Source: Rhynchopus sp. YZ270_cl-10 (lineage: Eukaryota > Euglenozoa > Diplonemea > Diplonemida > Diplonemidae). Taken from it: a stretch of DNA of 64,000 nucleotides. The translations under genes were made by a program, and so were the position numbers. The stretch is from the NCBI GenBank assembly GCA_964035575.1, contig OZ037857.1:1548874-1612873 (forward strand), read 5' to 3'. The notes beneath the pieces were generated by a model, which did not search any database, had not been told where the DNA came from, and saw nothing but the letters and a program-made list of their open reading frames with translations. Shown in pieces: positions 53,181-64,000 of the stretch (position 1 is the first letter of the stretch; the number at the start of each line of letters is the position of its first letter).

Positions 53181-53616
53181 CACTGGGTACTGGGTACACT
53201 GGATACAAGGATAAAAGTCGTGAAAGAGCAACCACAGCTCCACATGACAAACACAAAAGTGTCCAGTCACGTGGGGCATGCATGCACTGAGGAGATAATG
53301 ATCCAACAATTTACAAGAAAGATTACTTAACCTACTGCTGGAAATTGCCAGGTCGTAGTAACACACAAAGTGTGCCTCCGTTCGGGAAGACCGGATATTC
53401 TAGAGACCAAAAAGGCCTCAAGAATATCTTCCGGTAGTCAAGGTATAACCGAATGAACGGCCCAAGACCCCCGTGGAGAAGTTAAATGTGTAATGCTATC
53501 AGGTAGAAACTGCGACCACTGTCTTACCCTCCTCAATGCATGGTGGAAGATGTCTTTACAACAAATATCCTGTACCCAGGTACCAGGTTCCCAGACCCAC
53601 GCAGTACCACGTCGCT
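53181..53616. other. Spacer
   Basis: No gene seen. It contains CACAGCTCCACATG at 53231-53244, identical to the right edge of the GCTCCACA array. Confidence 0.4.
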
Positions 53617-53906
53617 GCAAACCCGCAAACCCGCAAACCCGCAAACCCGCAAACCCGCAAACCCGCAAACCCGCAAACCCGCAAACCCCGCAAACCCGCA
53701 AACCCGCAAACCCGCAAACCCGCAAACCCGCAAACCCGCAAACCCGCAAACCCGCAAACCCGCAAACCCGCAAACCCGCAAACCCGCAAACCCGCAAACC
53801 CGCAAACCCGCAAACCCGCAAACCCGCAAACCCGCAAACCCGCAAACCCGCAAACCCGCAAACCCGCAAACCCGCAAACCCGCAAACCCGCAAACCCGCA
53901 AACCCG
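53617..53906. repeat. Short array of 8-bp unit GCAAACCC, about 36 copies
   Basis: 290 bp, perfect except for one extra C near 53687. Same unit and orientation as the large array at the right end of the window. The VCGFAGLR or RKPANPQT frames it creates are artefacts of a stop-free repeat. Confidence 0.95.
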
Positions 53907-54118
53907 TACTAGAAGAAAGCTCGCTAAAATGTAGGAGGCTGGTGTGGTTGTGAACAGATTTTTTTTTTTATTGTATGAAGGTTTTGCATTTTTACAAATG
54001 TGAAAGCCGAAAAAATTGAATAGAAAAATGAATTGAACTTGGCTCACCCCTCATTTCTCTTTTCATAGCATTTGTGTACTCACACAACAAAAACAGGTGA
54101 ACTATTTCTCAAAAAACT
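53907..54118. other. AT-rich upstream region of the OTU gene
   Basis: No gene seen. CTCACACAACAAAAACAG at about 54080-54094 may be an acceptor or leader before the ATG at 54119. Confidence 0.35.
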
Positions 54119-55444
54119 ATGAACACCATGAAGATTAAGCGGAAGCCAGTGCCCTTTGTGCAGAAGAAAGATGCACCAAGCATGTTGCCGGTGTTCAATG
54201 TGCAGGATCAAGCTCCTCATGAGAGTGAGGAATTGCCACCAATTCCAGTGTGCTCCCAGAAGAAGGAGACAGTACTAACGAAGGTACAGGAGCAAGGCGT
54301 TAAAACAGAGGAGCAAACTCAGAAGGAATCTGTGCTTCCGTCAGAACAGGCCGCAGCATTGGAAATTCCTGTTTCTGCAGAAAGCTTTTCCTCAGTGACT
54401 GAAGAGCTGAAAGAGGTGAAACAGACTGTCTCAGATCTCAAGAAACAGCTGAACGAAGTGCCCACCCAACAGAAGACCCGTCTGTGATACGCAAACCCAA
54501 AAACCTGCAAACATCTGCTGATGGAGAGAGCCCTATTGATGATGATGAATATGAAGCCTGCAATCCTGCTTGTGGGAGGCTTCTTGCAGAAGTAACATAT
54601 GAAAATGAAAACTTCAGAGAAGATTACCATCCGTTTAAGTATCCAGAGGATGACAGGTATGTTGGAAAATATTGGTGCATAATTTACATAAAAATAATGT
54701 ACAGGGAGAAGACAATCGACAACAGCAAGAAACTTTCAAAAGCTTTGCAAATGTCAACAACAGTTTCTGAAAAATATATGTATGTGATCATTTGTCTATG
54801 ATTTAATCATAATTAAACAACAGGGGAAGATCAAATTCCATACCAGATGGATATTACAATCTGCAGGATGTTCTGTCGATATGTGATCTGCAACTAATAA
54901 ATGTTCGAGGTGATGGAACTTGTTTCTATCATGCAGTGCAGCAGCTTCTCACTGGGAAAGTAGATGATGGGTTCAGTCTTCGTAGAACCTTTGGAGCATT
55001 CTTAGAAGAAAATGAGATTCTGTTCAGGGATCATCCCCTCATAAGTGGAGACAAAAATACGTATGTACTTCTTGTAACTGCTTGACTTCATACTAACCAC
55101 TATCATAAAACAACAGAAGCTTTGATATCATACTCAGCCGTGTTCAGCTTAGGGCAGCTGACAAATATGCACAGGACACTGAGATAGCATTAATGTCAGT
55201 TATGCATCATGTTCTCATCACTGTTGTAACTTCTAGAACATTTGAAAATGATGGCTACTCTTGTTTTCATTTTTTGCCAAAGGATCTTTCTCCTGAAGAG
55301 ATTCTCGAAAAAATACCACCACAAAATAGACTGCTGTTAGTGCAAACTTTTTATCCTGACCATTTTAACATTGGTACGGGAACTGATGAAAGCACACAAA
55401 AAAGCCCTATTGTCTCCAACATTTCCATCAAAGATTTTTTCTGA
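54119..55444 (+). CDS. OTU-family cysteine protease (deubiquitinase-like), AT-rich, one frame break
   Basis: The first part (54119 to about 54470) encodes a Lys/Glu/Pro-rich region ending in a coiled coil (VTEELKEVKQTVSDLKKQLN). The frame then shifts by one and continues as DPSVIRKPKNLQTSADGESP. From here three short introns (54657-54704, 54780-54823, 55061-55116; all GTATG to ACAG) splice in frame. The OTU core is VRGDGTCFYHAV, with the Asp-Gly-x-Cys of the catalytic loop, followed by RAADKYAQDTEIAL and, near the end, FYPDHFNIG with the likely catalytic His. OTU proteases cleave ubiquitin chains; many are carried by mobile elements and viruses. Codons are AT-rich, unlike the genes at 1-42 kb. 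The gene lies between repeat arrays. The frame change near 54470 may be decay, an unseen intron or a sequence error. Confidence 0.68.
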
Positions 55445-56000
55445 CTTTCAAATTATTTAAAAATTGTGAATATTTTGTGTGTTGCTTTTTTTATATTGTT
55501 GTATTTTTGGGATTTTGTTGATTGCATAAAAAAAGAAAAAAAGGTTATCATAAGTTATTAATTGGAGTTTTGACTATATCTTGTGATGGATAAATCAAAC
55601 TGTTTTTGTGGAGTTTGTTTAGTTTAAAAAAAATCAATTAGTTTGGAAATTGTCAGATACTTTTTGACCGGTTTCAGGTTACCGGTTTCATCAGCAGTTT
55701 TGTTGTTTTTTCTTCCCAGCCGGAGGTAATCTCTTGTGATGAAGAAGTATTTTTGTCTTGGATTGAAAAAAATAAGGAAATAGGTTAAAACATAGCTTAA
55801 ACAAAAGAAAGACTACACCTTGAAGAAGGCGCTCACTTTGGCCGGTGAGAGTATTGTCATGCCACAAAAATAAAGATCAAAAAAAGAAAAAAAGGGAAAA
55901 CAGAATATTTCTGTAGTAAAAACGCACAAAAGAATCGATCCACCTAGTTTTCCAGTTGTAAATTACTTACCAATCAACCCAACTGTCCTACAGGAACTTA
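55445..56000. other. AT-rich 3' flank of the OTU gene
   Basis: No gene seen. A doubled motif, ACCGGTTTCAGGTTACCGGT, lies at 55668-55687. Confidence 0.4.
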
Positions 56001-56680
56001 CACAAAAACCAAAAAACATGTAAAAACTGATACATGCATTTTAGGTCAAAAATACCCATTTCTCAGCGCAAATTGACCCCATCATCTGCACGCACAGACT
56101 CCGGAGAGCCAAAATCAAAATTTTTTTTTTTCGATTTTTTGTAGGCAAAAATTGGTGGGAAAATTTTTTTTGGTCAAAAATCCTGGTTTTTGGGTCTCAT
56201 ACATGTGTATGACCAAATTTCAGGTGGTCAAAAGTGGAGTCTGACCCCCATGTCCAGGTTATGGAAATGTCCTATGAAGCCATTGCCGAAGGAATTTTGT
56301 ACTTTTGAGCATCAGAAATTAGGTACTGACCAAAAAACCCACACAAAACCCAAAAACACCAAAAATCATGTAAAAACTGATACATGCATTTTAGGTCAAA
56401 AATACCCATTTCTCAGCGCAAATTGACCCCACCACAGCACGCACAGACTCCGGAGAGCCAAAATCAAAAATTTTTTTTTTCGATTTTTTGTAGGCAAAAA
56501 TTGCTGGGAAATTTTTTTTTGGTCAAAAATCCTGGTTTTTGGGTCTCATACATGTGTATGACCAAATTTTAGGTGGTCAAAAGTGGAGTCTGACCCCCAT
56601 GTCCAGGTTATGGAAATGTCCTATGAAGCCATTCCCGAAGGAATTTTGTACTTTTGAGCATCAGAAATTAGGTACTGAAA
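56001..56680 (+). repeat. Tandem duplication, period 350 bp, families B and C combined
   Basis: CATGTAAAAACTGATACATG starts at 56017 and again at 56367. The copies stay nearly identical up to AATTAGGTACTGA (56330 and 56680). Each copy carries a CAAATTGACCCC block (family C-like), then TGGTCAAAAGTGGAGTCTGA (family B). A third, diverged family B piece follows at about 56755-56850. Confidence 0.9.
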
Positions 56681-57285
56681 AATTTTTCCACACAAATTTG
56701 ACCTGGTACTCAAGGTCAATTTGACCTTGGGTTTTCTCTCAGGGTCTTGTGACCAATTTTAATCATGTTAAAAATGGAATCTGACCCCCATGTCCAGGTC
56801 ATAAAAATGCCCAATGAGTCATTTAAAGCCACTGATTTGACCTTTTGAGCAGTTGTAGTTATATGTGGCCCAATTTTCCCAGCCAGAAAATGACCCCAAA
56901 AATCACGAAAAAAAATATTTTCAAGCCGATACTCTTACACACCTAAATTTGGCCCTAAGTGTCAAAAGTGGGCCTCCAGGGTCGCAATAGCCTCATTTTA
57001 TGGGGATACTGGCCATATTTCATGGTTATCTCGTTTTTTGAAATTTTTATAACATATACACCCAGTACCTCAGAAACACAAAATATCGCAATTTTACTCA
57101 CAAAAATAGCCGTGAAATGCCGCACACATTTTAGATATTCCCAGATCCTGGGGACTGAGGCCCCCGGTCGGGGCTGTCGTTTCTGGGCCCCATACTACTG
57201 GAGTATCATATCAGAATCACTCGGAAGTAGCAAACCGCCATGAAAGATGAGATGCCAAAAGCAAGCCCTCTATTCCGTAATAACT
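56681..57285. other. Spacer with diverged family B sequence
   Basis: No gene seen. TTAAAAATGGAATCTGACCC at 56768 is a decayed family B copy. Unique sequence continues up to the large array. Confidence 0.4.
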
Positions 57286-60200
57286 AGAAACCCGCAAACC
57301 CGCAAACCCGCAAACCCGTAAAACCCGCAAACCCGCAAACCCGCAAACCCGCAAACCCGCAAACCCGCAAACCCGCAAACCCGCAAACCCGCAAACCCGC
57401 AAACCCGCAAACCCGCAAACCCGCAAACCCGCAAACCCGCAAACCCGCAAACCCGCAAACCCGCAAACCCGCAAACCCGCAAACCCGCAAACCCGCAAAC
57501 CCGCAAACCCGCAAACCCGCAAACCCGCAAACCCGCAAACCCGCAAACCCGCAAACCCGCAAACCCGCAAACCCGCAACCCGCAAACCCGCAAACCCGCA
57601 AACCCGCAAACCCCTCAAACCCGCAAACCCGCAAACCCGCAAACCCGCAAACCCGCAAACCCGCAAACCCGCAACCCGCAAACCCGCAACCCGCAAACCC
57701 GCAAACCCGCAAACCCGCAAACCCGCAAACCCGCAAACCCGCAAACCCGCAAACCCGCAAACCCGCAAACCCGCAAACCCGCAAACCCGCAAACCGCAAA
57801 CCCGCAAACCCGCAAACCCGCAAACCCGCAAACCCGCAAACCCGCAAACCCGCAAACGAACCGCAAACCCGCAAACCCGCAAACACCCGCAAACCCGCAA
57901 ACCCGCAAACCCGCAAACCCGCAAACCCGCAAACCCGCAAACCCGCAAACCCGCAAACCCGCAAACCCGCAAACCCGCAAACCCGCAAACCCGCAAACCC
58001 GCAAACCCGCAAACCGCAAACCCGCAAACCCGCAAACCCGCAAACCCGCAAACCGCAAACCCGCAAACCCGCAAACCCGCAAACCCGCAAACCCCGCAAA
58101 CCCGCAAACCCGCAAACCCGCAAACCCGCAAACCCGCAAACCCGCAAACCCGCAAACCCGCAAACCCGCAAACCCGCAAACCCGCAACCCGCAAACCCGC
58201 AAACCGCAAACCGCAAACCCGCAAACCCGCAAACCCGCAAACCCGCAAACCCGCAAACCCGCAAACCCGCAAACCGCAAACCCGCAAACCGCAAACCCGC
58301 AAACCCGCAAACCCGCAAACCCGCAAACCCGCAAACCCGCAAACCCGCAAACCCGCAAACCCGCAAACCCGCAAACCCGCAAACCCGCAAACCCGCAAAC
58401 CCGCAAACCCGCAAACCCGCAAACCCGCAAACCCGCAAACCCGCAAACCCGCAAACCCGCAAACCCGCAAACCCGCAAACCCGCAAACCCGCAAACCCGC
58501 AAACCCGCAAACCGCAAACCCGCAAACCCGCAAACCCGCAAACCCGCAAACCCGCAAACCCGCAAACCCGCAAACCCGCAAACCCGCAAACCCGCAAACC
58601 CGCAAACCCGCAAACCCGCAAACCCGCAAACCGCAAACCCGCAAACCCGCAAACCCGCAAACGCCGCAAACCCGCAAACCCGCAAACCCGCAAACCCGCA
58701 AACCCGCAAACCCGCAACCCGCAACCCGCAAACCCGCAAACCCGCAAACCCGCAAACCCGCAAAACCCGCAAACCGCAAACCGCAAACCCGCAAACCCGC
58801 AAACCCGCAAACCCGCAAACCCGCAAACCCGCAAACCCGCAAACCCGCAAACCCGCAAACCGCAAACCCGCAAACCCGCAAACCCGCAAACCCGCAAACC
58901 GCAAACCCGCAAACCCGCAAACCCGCAAACCCGCAAACCCGCAAACCCGCAAACCCGCAAACCCGCAAACCCGCAAACCCGCAAACCCGCAAACCCGCAA
59001 ACCCGCAAACACCGCAAACCCGCAAACCCGCAAACCCGCAAACCCGCAAACCCGCAAACCCGCAAACCCGCAAACCCGCAACCCGCAAACCCGCAAACCC
59101 GCAAACCCGCAAACCCGCAAACCCGCAAACCCGCAAACCCGCAAACCCGCAAACCGCAAACCCGCAAACCCGCAAACCCGCAAACCCGCAAACCCGCAAA
59201 CCCGCAAACCCGCAAACCCGCAAACCCGCAAACCCGCAAACCCGCAAACCCGCAAACCCGCAAACCCGCAAACCCGCAAACCCGCAAACCCGCAAACCCG
59301 CAAACCCGCAAACCCGCAAACCCGCAAACCCGCAAACCCGCAAACCCGCAAACCCGCAAACCCGCAAACCCGCAAACCCGCAAACCCGCAAACCCGCAAA
59401 CCCGCAAACCCGCAAACCCGCAAACCCGCAAACCGCAAACCCGCAAACCCGCAAACCCGCAAACCCGCAAACCCGCAAACCCGCAAACGCCAAACCCGCA
59501 AACCCGCAAACCCGCAAACCCGCAAACCCGCAAACCCGCAAACCCGCAAACCCGCAAACCCGCAAACCCGCAAACCCGCAAAACCCGCAAACCGCAAACC
59601 CGCAACCCGCAAACCCGCAAACCCGCAAACCCGCAAACCCGCAAACCCGCAAACCCGCAAACCCGCAAACCGCAAACCCGCAAACCCGCAAACCCGCAAA
59701 CCCGCAAACCCGCAAACCCGCAAACCCGCAACCGCAAACCCGCAAACCCGCAAACCGCAAACCGCAAACCCGCAAACCGCAAACCCGCAAACCCGCAAAC
59801 CCGCAAACCCGCAAACCCGCAAACCCGCAAACCCGCAAACCCGCAAACCCGCAAACCCGCAAACCGCAAACCCGCAAACCGCAACCGCAAACCCGCAAAC
59901 CCGCAAACCCGCAAACCCGCAAACCCGCAAACCCGCAAACCCGCAAACCCGCAAACCCGCAAACCCGCAAACCCGCAACCCGCAAACCCGCAAACCCGCA
60001 AACCGCAAACCCGCAAACCCGCAAACCCGCAAACCCGCAAACCCGCAAACCCGCAAACCCGCAAACCCGCAAACCCGCAAACCCGCAAACCCGCAAACCC
60101 GCAAACCCGCAAACGCAAACCCGCAAACCCGCAAACCCGCAACCCGCAAACCCGCAAACCCGCAAACCCGCAAACCCGCAAACCCGCAAACCCGCAAACC

Positions 60201-63200
60201 GCAAACCCGCAAACCCGCAACCCGCAAACCCGCAAACCCGCAAACCCGCAAACCGCAAACCCGCAAACCCGCAAACCGCAAACCCGCAAACCCGCAAACC
60301 CGCAAACCCGCAAACCCGCAAACCGCAAAACCCGCAAACCCGCAAACCCGCAAACCCGCAAACCCGCAAACCCGCAAACCCGCAACCCGCAAACCCGCAA
60401 ACCCGCAAACCCGCAAACCCGCAAACCCGCAAACCCGCAAACCCGCAAACCCGCAAACCCGCAAACCCGCAAACCGCAACCGCAAACCCGCAAACCCGCA
60501 AACCCGCAAACCCGCAAACCCGCAAACCCGCAAACCCGCAAACCCGCAAACCCGCAAACCCGCAAACCCGCAAACCCGCAAACCCGCAAACCCGCAAACC
60601 GCAAACCCGCAAACCCGCAAACCCGCAAACCCGCAAACCCGCAACCCGCAAACCCGCAAACCCGCAAACCCGCAAACCCGCAAACCCGCAAACCCGCAAA
60701 CCCGCAAACCCGCAAACCGCAAACCGCAAACCCGCAAACCCGCAAACCCGCAAACCCGCAAACCCGCAAACCCGCAAACCCGCAAACCCGCAAACCCGCA
60801 AACCCGCAAACCCGCAAACCCGCAAACCCGCAAACCCGCAAACCGCAAACCCGCAAACCCGCAAACCGCCGCAAACCCGCAAACCGCAAACCCGCAAACC
60901 CGCAAACCCGCAAACCCGCAAACCCGCAAACCCGCAAACCCGCAAACCCGCAAACCCGCAAACCCGCAAACCCGCAAACCCGCAAACCCGCAAACCCGCA
61001 AACCCGCAAACCCGCAAACCGCAAACCCGCAAACCCGCAAACCCGCAAACCCGCAACCCCGCAAACCCGCAAACCCGCAAACCCGCAAACCCGCAAACCC
61101 GCAAACCCGCAAACCCGCAAACCCGCAAACCCGCAAACCCGCAAACCCGCAAACCCGCAAACCCGCAAACCCGCAAACCCGCAAACCCGCAAACCCGCAA
61201 ACCCGCAAACCCGCAAACCCGCAAACCCGCAAACCCGCAAACCCGCAAACCCGCAAACCCGCAAACCCGCAAACCCGCAAACCGCAAACCCGCAAACCCG
61301 CAAACCCGCAAACCCGCAAACCCGCAAACCCGCAAACCCGCAAACCCGCAAACCCGCAAACCCGCAAACCCGCAAACGCAAACCCGCAAACCCGCAAACC
61401 CGCAAACCGCAAACCCGCAAACCCGCAAACCCGCAAACCCGCAAACCCGCAAACCCGCAAACCCGCAAAACCCGCAAACCCGCAAACCCGCAAACCCGCA
61501 AACCCGCAAACCCGCAACCGCAAACCCGCAAACCCGCAAACCCGCAAACCCGCAAAACCCGCAAACCCGCAAACCCGCAAACCCGCAAACCCGCAAACCC
61601 GCAAACCCGCAAACCCGCAAACCCGCAAACCCGCAAACCCCGCAAACCCGCAAACCCGCAAACCCGCAAACCCGCAAACCCGCAAACCCGCAAACCCGCA
61701 AACCCGCAAACCCGCAAACCCGCAAACCCGCAAACCCGCAAACCGCAAACCCGCAAACCCGCAAACCCGCAAACCCGCAAACCCGCAAACCCGCAAACCC
61801 GCAAACCCGCAAACCCGCAAACCCGCAAACCGAAACCCGCAAACCCGCAAACCCGCAAACCCGCAAACCCGCAAACCCGCAAACCCGCAAAACCCGCAAA
61901 CCCGCAAACCCGCAAACCCGCAAACCGCAAACCCGCAAACCCGCAAACCCGCAAACCCGCAAACCCGCAAACCCGCAAACCCGCAAACCCGCAAACCCGC
62001 AAACCCGCAAACCCGCAAACCCGCAAACCCGCAAACCCGCAAACCCGCAAACCCGCAAACCCGCAAACCGCAAACCCGCAAACCCGCAAACCCGCAAACC
62101 CGCAAACCCGCAAACCCGCAAACCCGCAAACCCGCAAACCCGCAAACCCGCAAACCCGCAAACCCGCAAACCCGCAAACCCGCAAACCCGCAAACCGCAA
62201 ACCCGCAAACCCGCAAACCCGCAAACCGCAACCCGCAAACCCGCAAACCCGCAAACCCGCAAACCCGCAAACCCGCAAACCGCAAACCCGCAAACCCGCA
62301 AACCCGCAAACCCGCAAACCCGCAAACCCGCAAACCCGCAAACCCGCAAACCCGCAAACCCGCAAACCCGCAAACCCGCAAACCCGCAAACCCGCAAACC
62401 CGCAAACCCGCAAACCCGCAAACCCGCAAACCCGCAAACCCGCAAACCCGCAAACCGCAAACCCGCAAACCCGCAAACCCGCGCAACCGCAAACCCGCAA
62501 ACGCAACCGCAAACCCGCAAACCCGCAAACCCGCAAACCCGCAAACCCGCAAACCCGCAAACCCGCAAACCCGCAAACCCGCAAACCCGCAAACCCGCAA
62601 ACCCGCAAACCCGCAAACCCGCAAACCCGCAAACCCGCAAACCCGCAAACCCGCAAACCCGCAAACCGCAAACCCGCAAACCCGCAAACCCGCAAACCCG
62701 CAAACCCGCAAACCCGCAAACCCGCAAACCCGCAAACCCGCAAACCCGCAAACCCGCAAACCGCAAACCCGCAAACCCGCAAACCCAGCAACCCGCAAAC
62801 CCGCAAACCCGCAAACCCGCAAACCCGCAAACCCGCAAACCCGCAAACCCGCAAACCCGCAAACCCGCAAACCCGCAAACCCGCAAACCCCAAACCCGCA
62901 AACCCGCAAACCCGCAACCCGCAAACCCGCAAACCGCAAACCCGCAAACCCGCAAACCCGCAAACCCGCAAACCCGCAAACCCGCAAACCCGCAAACCCG
63001 CAAACCCGCAAACCCGCAAACCCGCAAACCCGCAAACCCGCAAACCCGCAAACCCGCAAACCGCACCCGCAAACCCGCAAACCCGCAAACCCGCAAACCC
63101 GCAAACCCGCAAACCCGCAAACCCGCAAACCCGCAAACCCGCAAACCCGCAAACCCGCAAACCCGCAAACCCGCAAACCCGCAAACCCGCAAACCCGCAA

Positions 63201-64000
63201 ACCCGCAAACCCGCAAACCCGCAAACCCGCAAACCCGCAAACCCGCAAACCCGCAAACCCACCCGCAAACCCGCAAACCCGCAAACCCCGCAAACCCGCA
63301 AACCCGCAAACCCACGCAAACCCGCAAACCCGCAAACCCGCAAACCCGCAAACCCGCAAACCCGCAAACCCGCAAACCCGCAAACCCGCAAACCCGCAAA
63401 CCCGCAAACCCGCAAACCCGCAAACCCGCAAACCCGCAAACACCGCAAACCCGCAAACCCGCAAACCCGCAAACCCGCAACACCCGCAAACCCGCAAACC
63501 CGCAACCCGCAAACCCGCAAACCCGCAAACCCGCAAACCCGCAAACCCGCAAACCCAACCCGCAAACCCGCAAACCCGCAAACCCGCAAACCCGCAAACC
63601 CGCAAACCCGCAAACCCACCGCAAACCCGCAAACCCGCAATCAACACCCGCAAACCCGCAAACCCGCAAACCCAACCCGCAAACCACCGCAAACCCGCAA
63701 ACCCGCAAACCCGCAAACCCGCAACCCGCAAACCCGCAAACCCGCAAACCCGCAAACCCGCAAACCCGCAAACACCCGCAAACCCGCAAACCCGCAAACC
63801 CGCAAACCCGCAAACCACCGCAAACCCGCAAACCCGCAAACCCGCAAACCCGCAAACCCGCAAACCGCGCAAACCCGCAAACCCGCAAACCCGCAAACCC
63901 GCAAACCCGCAAACCCGCAAACCCGCAAACCCGCAAACCCGCAAACCCGCAAACCCGCAAACCCGCAAACCCGCAAACCCGCAAACCACCGCAAACCCGC
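57286..64000. repeat. Large 8-bp tandem array, unit GCAAACCC, about 840 units, runs off window
   Basis: At least 6.7 kb. Most units are perfect, but many carry a one-base loss (GCAACCC, GCAAACC), a gain (GCAAAACCC, GCAAACCCC) or a larger change (CGAACCGC, CCCACCGC). Perfect stretches of about 200-270 bp (e.g. 59161-59430, 61061-61270) alternate with variant-rich ones, and variants are dense in the last 800 bp. No stop codon arises on the minus strand, so frames over 2000 residues long appear; they are not genes. The minus strand is G-rich (GGGTTTGC), with a GGG in every unit. Confidence 0.97.

Noticed and set aside
57217..63989. Frames of more than 2000 residues (VCGFAGLR repeats) on the minus strand
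   Set aside because: Same reason: stop-free satellite. The frame survives one-base indels only because every frame of the repeat is open.
57286..64000. Telomere at the right end
   Set aside because: A right-end telomere should have its G-rich strand running 5' to 3' toward the end. Here the plus strand is C-rich, the unit differs from common telomere repeats, and the array continues to the arbitrary window edge.
49823..64000. CRISPR array
   Set aside because: Units are 8 bp with no spacers, and the DNA is eukaryotic.

Overview
The window is nuclear DNA of a single-celled eukaryote, most likely a flagellate. Genes are separated by T-rich and A-rich spacers. Several are split by short GT-AG introns, most of them 43-73 bp. 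Coding exons are GC-rich compared with the spacers. The homologues recognised are eukaryotic: OSCP1, RABL2, eIF2B alpha, GH20 hexosaminidase and a membrane-bound class III cyclase. OSCP1 and RABL2 both point to a cell with a cilium or flagellum. No rRNA or tRNA gene was seen, and the lineage cannot be fixed from sequence alone. An excavate-like protist would fit, but that is inference.

Layout. 1-42 kb is gene-bearing, with all intact genes on the plus strand. In order: a coiled-coil gene open at the left edge, a beta-helix protein, two basic or low-complexity proteins, an RRM protein, OSCP1, a second coiled-coil gene, a duplicated pair (DsbA-like thioredoxin-fold protein plus secreted beta-hexosaminidase, twice), eIF2B alpha, RABL2, a large type I membrane protein, and a Kelch/EGF/TM adenylate cyclase. 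After 3.7 kb of gene-poor DNA come a frame-broken pseudogene and a multi-pass TMEM151-like protein. From 42 to 64 kb the window is mostly repeats: a TIR element with a TTA target duplication, clusters of CGATCG-centred palindromes in poly-A/T, 207-bp and 350-bp tandem repeats, a scattered repeat family with inverted copies, a hAT transposase relic, a perfect 178-copy 8-bp array, and two arrays of a different 8-bp unit. The second of these runs off the right edge after 6.7 kb. The only plausible gene there is an OTU-type cysteine protease with AT-rich codons unlike the rest of the window.

How the genes relate. There is no operon-like organisation. The duplicated DsbA-like/hexosaminidase pairs are both predicted to be secreted or lysosomal and may serve glycan digestion. 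OSCP1 and RABL2 belong to flagellar biology. The cyclase would link an extracellular Kelch/EGF sensor region to cAMP. The most unusual items are a TA-flanked element inside an intron that carries an antisense sirtuin N-terminal fragment, the cyclase with an apparent degenerate second catalytic domain, and the three 8-bp arrays.
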